Part shown: in pieces, positions 58,376 through 64,000 of the stretch
Layout of the letters: every line of letters begins with the position of its first letter
Position numbering within the stretch: the first letter of the stretch is position 1
Assembly (NCBI GenBank): GCA_003550325.1
Contig: QKWP01000106.1
Location: 445,027 to 509,026 of the forward strand
Length of the DNA: 64,000 nt
DNA from: Gigaspora rosea
Lineage: Eukaryota > Glomeromycota > Glomeromycetes > Diversisporales > Gigasporaceae
Direction: 5' to 3'
Notes under the pieces: model-generated
What the model saw: the letters and a program-made list of their open reading frames with translations, nothing else
Database searches by the model: none
What the model was told of the DNA's origin: nothing
Position numbers and translations under genes: made by a program

Positions 58376-58973
58376 TTATTAGAATCTGCACCACAGGATC
58401 CGACACGTGCTCAAATACGGTTTTTAAATAAAATTAAAATTTTATGAAACTTGAAACCTTTACCATGCGTAAATATCATTTACTAAAGTCATTAATATAT
58501 CAAAGCAAAATTTCTAAAGATTCGTGATTATAATATACTTATTTTAGTTCAAATTCGTATAAATTCATTATGCATGATAAAATTGCTAATAAGTAAGTTG
58601 AACATTCTTATTTGAATGGATTTGGATTGAAAAGATAATTACAGGTAAAATATAAAAAAATTTTACAAAATTTTCTTATATCGAGAATTTATTCAAGAAA
58701 TTAAAGATAACCAAACTTGTTTTAAATTTATTATAAAAATGAAATAGCACACTTTTGGATAATTTTTTGAACACACGATATACGTATGTCAAATCCACCA
58801 ACATATATATAGAAACCGTTAATTTGGCCAATATAATATCTTTGTGATATAATTATCGGCAATTTCATAAATTAAACAAGAAGTTAATTAAAATTTTAAG
58901 CTTACCTATAAATTCTAATCAAATTCAGTCATGCGCATAAAGTTCTTCTAACCTGGAAACTTATTTAGGGTTG
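58376..58973. other. Non-coding MULE interior
   Basis: AT-rich, with no gene or structured repeat visible. Confidence 0.4.
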
Positions 58974-59066
58974 TTGGTGCAAGTGGTGCACTACTGCTAC
59001 ACCATTAAGTTATCATATAAATTTAAAGCATTGCACCAGTAGCGACGCCACCTGCACCAGCAAAAC
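58974..59066. repeat. Small GC-richer inverted repeat (about 93 bp)
   Basis: The sequence ggtgcaagtggtgcactactg on the left and caccagtagcgacgccacctgcacc on the right are inverted copies around an AT-rich centre. It could be a tiny MITE nested in the MULE. Confidence 0.6.
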
Positions 59067-60045
59067 TACGCTTATTTCTGTTAATAATTGTATATGATAC
59101 GAATCATTCAAGAACACTGACCTGTTGTACAAAAAATTCATATTCTAGATTAGTGTTTTTTGTGCTATTACATATTGCTTTAAATAGCCAATAATGTCAA
59201 ATATACTAACCAATATGCAACATTGAAGTGTTAATTTTGAATGAATTTGATTCAAAATATAAAGATTCTTTGAAAAATCAGTTTTAGAATACACCGCCAC
59301 ACCATGGTAAAGTCTCGATACTGCAATTGATAATCCTTAAATTGCTAAATTAGTGTAATGCAGACTTACTTACTTCAATGCAGAAATATACAAGCAACTG
59401 AGACATTATATGGATCTAAGTGACAATTGGCAGAAATTTGGAACTATACAATAAAAATTCTCAACTGCTTAGTATGCATATCAGTTTGTTATTATGCAAA
59501 CATACACGTCTCTTTAGATGTTTTCAACAAATAAGTATGCATAATTCTATTCGATTTTCTGCGCAATTAATAAGTTAATTACTCTACCTTAGTTATTAAT
59601 AATATCCCATTATCGACCACAAACGCGGGGAGCATTGTTGTAACATTATAGCTAAAGAAAAAAAAATATAAACAAAAAAACTACAAAGAACATAAAACGT
59701 CAAAATAAGTTGTTATAACTAATATCGCGTTTTATCTGGTTTAAGAGAAAAAAAAATGAGTAATTAAATGTTAGAAAAAATAAATATCAAAATTATGAAA
59801 CTCATCATATAATTGTTCAAAGCCTTACACATTACAAAAATTGAAAATTCGGTTTGCATATATTTAGCAAAATCACAGTTGTTATAAAGAATTCGCATTT
59901 GATCCAATTGAAAGGAGTATTGCAGAGTTAGAGAATATCAGATTAGGAAAAGAGAATAAAAATTTTGTAAAAAAAAATTTTAGATTGTAATATATACCTG
60001 TAATAAAATCTTATAAATAAAGTCATTTTTTACTCTTCATTAAAG
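59067..60045. other. Non-coding MULE interior upstream of the transposase
   Basis: AT-rich, with no open frame or repeat that I can support. Confidence 0.4.
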
Positions 60046-60250
60046 ATAACTTCTGTACAAACATTTTGAGCTGGTATCTCGACGTATTAATTGAATTATT
60101 TTATCCTCTCTATTCGTTAAATTTAACTTTCATATAAACATTTTGAGCTGGTATCTAAACATATTAATTGAATCGTTCTAACTTCTCTCTTCATAACTTT
60201 CGTATAAACATTTTGAGCTGGTATCTCAAAATATTAATTGAGTCATTCTC
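60046..60250 (+). repeat. Three promoter-proximal repeats before the MULE transposase
   Basis: The block acattttgagctggtatct plus a following tattaattga segment occurs three times (starting 60061, 60139 and 60209; spacing 78 and 70 bp), ending about 40 bp before the transposase ATG at 60286. The position suggests a role in expression or transposase binding; this is inference. Confidence 0.85.
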
Positions 60251-60285
60251 AATTGAAACTATATAACTTAGTAAAAATTTTAAAG

Positions 60286-62995
60286 ATGGAATACTGTACC
60301 AAATGTCATTGCAAACACCCTATTGACCGATTTGTGTGGGAAGGAAAGTGCCATAAAACATGTAGCGGAAATAAAGGGAAACAAGAGCAGAAGAATAAGG
60401 ATATATTACCTGAACATTATGATCATGAATTAAATCACAAAGATAGCATTGAAGTTCTCCCTGAAGAAAGGTTTGCTCAAACTTTGGTTGCTGATAAAAC
60501 CTCTGAACCAGAATATAAAAATCCTACTGAAGTCGACTATCTTGATTTGGGAGACTTTATTGAATATGAAATCCAAGAATTGACAATTGGCACTGAAAAT
60601 GATAGGGTAGCTGATATTGCTTATCAGACCCATTTAATAGTAAACATGGACGGTGCTATAACTCAAGATAAAATAGCAAAAGAAATAGCTAACCTAATAA
60701 TTGACGAAATTGAAGGTGGCGATGATTATTCGTGGAAGTAAGTACAATTTTTATTAAAAATATATTTCTATCATAATGATACTAACTTGATATTTATTAT
60801 TATAGCTTTCATCGTGCAGAAATGTCAAAAAAATTTGGAGACACTATTGGACGGTTTTATTACTATTGTTGTCAATCAAAAGAAGCACAGAGTGAAAATT
60901 ATAAAGACTCTAATAGAAAGCGGCGAACACGCTATGATTGTAAAGGAAAAATCATAATTCAAATAGATTTAGTTCTTAATGTAATAGAAGTAAATATCTA
61001 TCATAATTCTCTTCATCAACGTCCAGACCTTTGCATTGAAATGCCTAATGAATTACAAGAAGAGATTAAAACACACTCACATCTTACTGCAACAGAATTA
61101 AAAAATCATCTGCGGCGTCAGGGTTTTGATATCTCTAAGTATTCATCCAAGCGCATCTACTATTGGAAGTCCATAGCAAGTCAGCAATTATTCCAACGTT
61201 ACGATAATCATATTGAATCTGCATGTAAACTGCTAAGTGAATATGAGGGCCGTGGCTTTCAATGCTGCTTAGATATAAAGGATTCAGATACCACTGCTAT
61301 TGGCTTTATTACACCCTTGTTGAAGGAAATCAAAGATCGTAACATCAGCATCAATGAGATTTACCTTGACGCAACTTACAAGACAGCAAGAGGACGCTAT
61401 GAACTCTATGGTGTTATAGCTGATGTAGAAGGCACCGGTTTCCCAATAGCATATTTAATCTTTGACACAACAAAAGTAAAGGATACAAGTACTAGCACAG
61501 GAAAACGTCGTAAGGTTCTAGAGTACTTCCTAGAAACTATAAAAAAGCATGCTGTAAATCCGGATTTCGTGTTCACAGATAAGGATTTTGCAGAGATTAA
61601 TGCTGCAACTAATGTATGGGGGCCATTGATAGTCCAAATATGCTCTTGGCACATGAATCGGGCACTAAAGCTTAAGCTTAGAGAAAAAGCCAAACCATCA
61701 AATAGTATAAAGCATGAAGCACAATTACGTATAACTTATGATGTTAAACAAGCAACAAGCGAGTTTGACTTAATAGATCCAGAATTTTACCCAACGGAGG
61801 ATGATCGCAATCCAAGGCAATATATTGTCTGTCCATCAGCATGTCAATTGATGGTTCAAGTTCTTATGCAAAAGCATTACGACCTGCATACTCTGATACC
61901 TGTCGATGTTAAGGGAACTACCTTAACATCGACAGATATCAGAAGGAATGCTGTAAAAGAGATGTATCAGTTTTGTTATGAAAATTCATTAAAATTATTA
62001 TGGGCATACCTCTGGAGTAACTGGTATTCACCAGATCGATGGCATTTATGGGCTCGATCAGTTAGGCCAACCATACCTTTCGGTAAAACAACAATGAAAA
62101 TTGAAGCCCATTGGAGTGTTATCAAGAGATGTTATTTGCATTGATTTAATCGCCTAAACTTGATTTATTGCTGTGGACACTTATTAATGAGATAATACCA
62201 GCACAAAAGGAGCGGCTATTTCAGATTGTAACTGGTATTACAGAACCATGGTGGTGGGATGATTTCAAAAAAGCATGGAATGCAGCTGGTACAAAAGATC
62301 AAAGTGAAAATATTAATACAGATGGGCCCAATAAGAGTAAAAGAAAACAAAGCATAAATAAAATAACAACTGATCTGAAAAATTCATATTTCACAGATAT
62401 TAATCAATGGGTCTGCAGCTGTCCAGCTTTTCTTAAAAGTCGCTTCTTATTGTGTAAACATCTCGTTCAGCAGGTTTTCATTATGCCTGATGGCCAACGA
62501 AGACGATTAATACGGGATAATTTTAAACGTTATACCACCACTCCATTTTTTGTCCTAAAAGATTATGAAAGTGATAAAGTCATATCTAACAACTCATCCA
62601 TTGTACCTTTTGAAATTGAAACTAATATCAATGACATGTCTAATAATATTATTAACATTGACGAAGATCCAGAAGAAGAGGCCCGTTCTTACGTTGAGTC
62701 AAACTGGGCATTGTTTAAACAGGCAATCAAGAGAATCAATGCTGAAAAATTTGCTAATAATTGGCAACAAGTTCGTGCAATTATGGAGAGTAGTAGATTA
62801 GTACAAATGGAAAATGAGATGCAAGCAACAGAAAGACAAAGGCATCAGCGGGCGACCTGGACATCAGCCACCAGAAAACTATACCTGATATACTTGTCGT
62901 ATTCGGACGAATTGAATGATTTGGAAAATAAAGCAAGTTCCAGTGAAAGTATCCCACTTGGCAATACAGACCCAACAGTTGAAAAAATGTTGTAG
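60286..62995 (+). pseudogene. MULE transposase with SWIM finger
   Basis: ATG 60286 (MEYCTKCHCKHPIDRF) gives a Cys-rich N-terminal finger (CTKC...CHKTC) and an acidic linker. A GT-AG intron (60738-60805) joins in frame to NFHRAEMSKKFGDTIGRF, a second Cys/His region (YYYCCQS, YDCKGK). Then come a helix-rich DNA-binding part and the MULE catalytic core: NEIYLDATYKTARGRYELYG (first Asp), PDFVFTDKDFAEINAAT (second Asp), QICSWHMNRALK, and MKIEAHWSVIKR (Glu). After a nonsense codon at 62142-62144 and a frameshift just beyond, the frame continues LLLWTLINEIIPAQ, TEPWWWDDFKKAW and the SWIM finger WVCSCPAFL...FLLCKHLV, ending DPTVEKML at 62995. Only these two lesions are evident, so the copy is young. 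It would act on the CCACCAGGG-type ends. Confidence 0.92.
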
Positions 62996-63737
62996 TACAT
63001 AAAAAGACCAATTAAAGCTAGATACTGTATTGTCATTTTTAAAATTTTTATTTTCTCTTTCTTAGGCTAATAATTCGTTAAAATTAATATTTTTAATAAC
63101 TAAAAAAAAGTTAACTATATAGTGATAGTAACAAACTTATCTTCATTAATAAAATTCTCTTTTCAACACCAGTTGAAACTACTAGCAAATTTTATATANA
63201 CGAAGATCCAGAAGAAGAGGCCCGTTCTTACGTTGAGTCAAACTGGGCATTGTTTGAACAGGAAATCAAGAGAATCAATGCTGAAAAATTTGCTAATAAT
63301 TGGCGACAAGTTCGTGCAATTATAGAGAGTAGTAGATTAGTACAAATGGAAAATGAGATGCAAGCAACAGAAAGACAAAGGCATCAGCGGGCAACCTGGA
63401 CATCAGCCACCAGAAAACCATACATGATGTACTTGTCGTATTTGGACGAATTAAATGATTTGGAAAATAAAGCAAGTTCCAGTGAAAGTATCCCACTTGG
63501 CAATACTGACCCCACAGTTGAAAAAATGTTGTAGTACATAAAAAGACCAATTAAAGCTAGATACTGTATTGTCGTTTTTAAAATTTTTTATTTTCTCTTT
63601 CTTAGGCTAATAATTCGTTAAAATTAATATTTTTAATAACTAAAAAAAGTTAACTATATAGTGATAGTAACAAACTTATCTTCATTAATAAAATTCTCTT
63701 TTCAACACCAGTTGAAACTACTAGCAAATTTTATATA
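62656..63737. repeat. Tandem duplication of about 540 bp (3' end of the MULE gene)
   Basis: The segment 62660-63197 (from gacgaagatccagaagaaga through the stop and 3' flank to aaattttatata) recurs at 63200-63737 with a few per cent differences. A single undetermined base (n) sits at 63199, exactly at the junction. The second copy repeats the last 94 codons (VESNWALFEQEIKRINAEKF to TDPTVEKML). It may be a real duplication or a mis-joined pair of related copies. Confidence 0.95.
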
Positions 63738-63879
63738 TATAATATTTATTATTAACAAAAAATAATATAAGTTTGGTAAATGAAGTAATTAAAAGTAGAA
63801 GTCTTACCGTATGATCGAAGACTTGAATTAAGATCATCTTTGTAATACAGTAATGTAGTACAAGTGTACAAGTTATGAT

Positions 63880-64000
63880 TGGCAGATGATCACGGCTTGC
63901 ACGTGACCCGAAATCTTGGATTGTTGACGTCATTATCGGAGGGACGGGATGATTGATGATTACACGTGACCCAAAATTTTCGTGGTTGCCCTGGTGGATT
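63880..64000 (-). repeat. Right terminal inverted repeat of the 6.6-kb MULE
   Basis: It is the inverted partner of 57396-57505. It contains cacgtgacccgaaatctt, then acacgtgacccaaaatttt and the terminal ggtggatt at the window edge. Confidence 0.88.

Larger units (their letters stand above)
57396..64000 (+). mobile_element. MULE transposon, about 6.6 kb, reaching the window edge
   Basis: The left end aatccaccagggtgaccac (57396) and the right end gtggttgccctggtggatt (to 64000) are inverted copies, and similarity continues inward for about 100 bp with tttygggtcac repeated twice in each end. The transposase lies at 60286-62995 on the plus strand. Because the right end coincides with the window edge, the target duplication cannot be checked. 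The left junction falls inside a kinase exon. Confidence 0.9.

Overview
The window is a very AT-rich, repeat-dense stretch of a eukaryotic nuclear genome. Short GT-AG introns (about 65-140 bp), the style of the tyrosine-kinase-like protein kinase, a protein O-mannosyltransferase fragment, and transposon protein families that I recall from Rhizophagus-type genomes all point to an arbuscular mycorrhizal fungus (Glomeromycotina). This placement is an inference from memory of the families, not a database result. No gene in the window looks clearly intact. Almost every coding segment is a transposase or a broken host gene.

Layout. Positions 1-1903 (minus) hold a decayed Polinton/Maverick polymerase region that runs off the left edge. 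Positions 2031-5200 are minisatellites and small DNA elements, including a MITE whose empty site is preserved in a second copy of the locus near 25520. Positions 5224-9600 are a decayed DDE-type transposase-like gene (plus). Positions 9600-13200 contain foldback elements and MITEs. Positions 13200-17070 are a 3'-truncated Helitron with an hAT MITE inside it. Positions 17000-20200 hold a tandem duplication, a MITE, a fragment of a protein mannosyltransferase gene and a tRNA-like SINE head. Positions 20217-24918 are a complete-length hAT element with 8-bp target duplications and a minus-strand transposase.

The centrepiece is 26294-42928: one host-type gene (plus), ending in a RING finger, torn into six pieces by five separate insertions. 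In order these are a PIF/Harbinger-like MITE (TTA duplication), a non-autonomous hAT-like element (8-bp duplication) that carries a 327-bp satellite made of two abutting palindromes, a 179-bp MITE (8-bp duplication), a 6-kb MULE (9-11 bp duplication), and a 4-kb autonomous-type hAT (8-bp duplication) lying inside the RING finger codons. Removing each insert together with one target copy rejoins the flanks, which is strong evidence that the boundaries are right.

Positions 42929-50240 are mostly tandem and simple repeats, an hAT MITE, a palindromic minisatellite and an assembly gap (49653-49843). Positions 50327-55014 encode an unusual gene in which a DDE-transposase-like N-terminal half is joined, in frame through a phase-0 intron, to a RecQ-type helicase. 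A sequence with the form of a Helitron 3' end lies about 550 bp downstream of it. Positions 55693-57395 (minus) are the 3' part of a protein kinase gene whose reading frame is cut at 57395 by a second MULE (57396 to about 64000). That MULE has long terminal inverted repeats and a transposase with a SWIM finger.

The genes do not form a pathway. The window is best read as a nested record of DNA-transposon activity (hAT, MULE, PIF/Harbinger-like, Helitron, an undefined RecQ-bearing type) acting on a small number of host genes.
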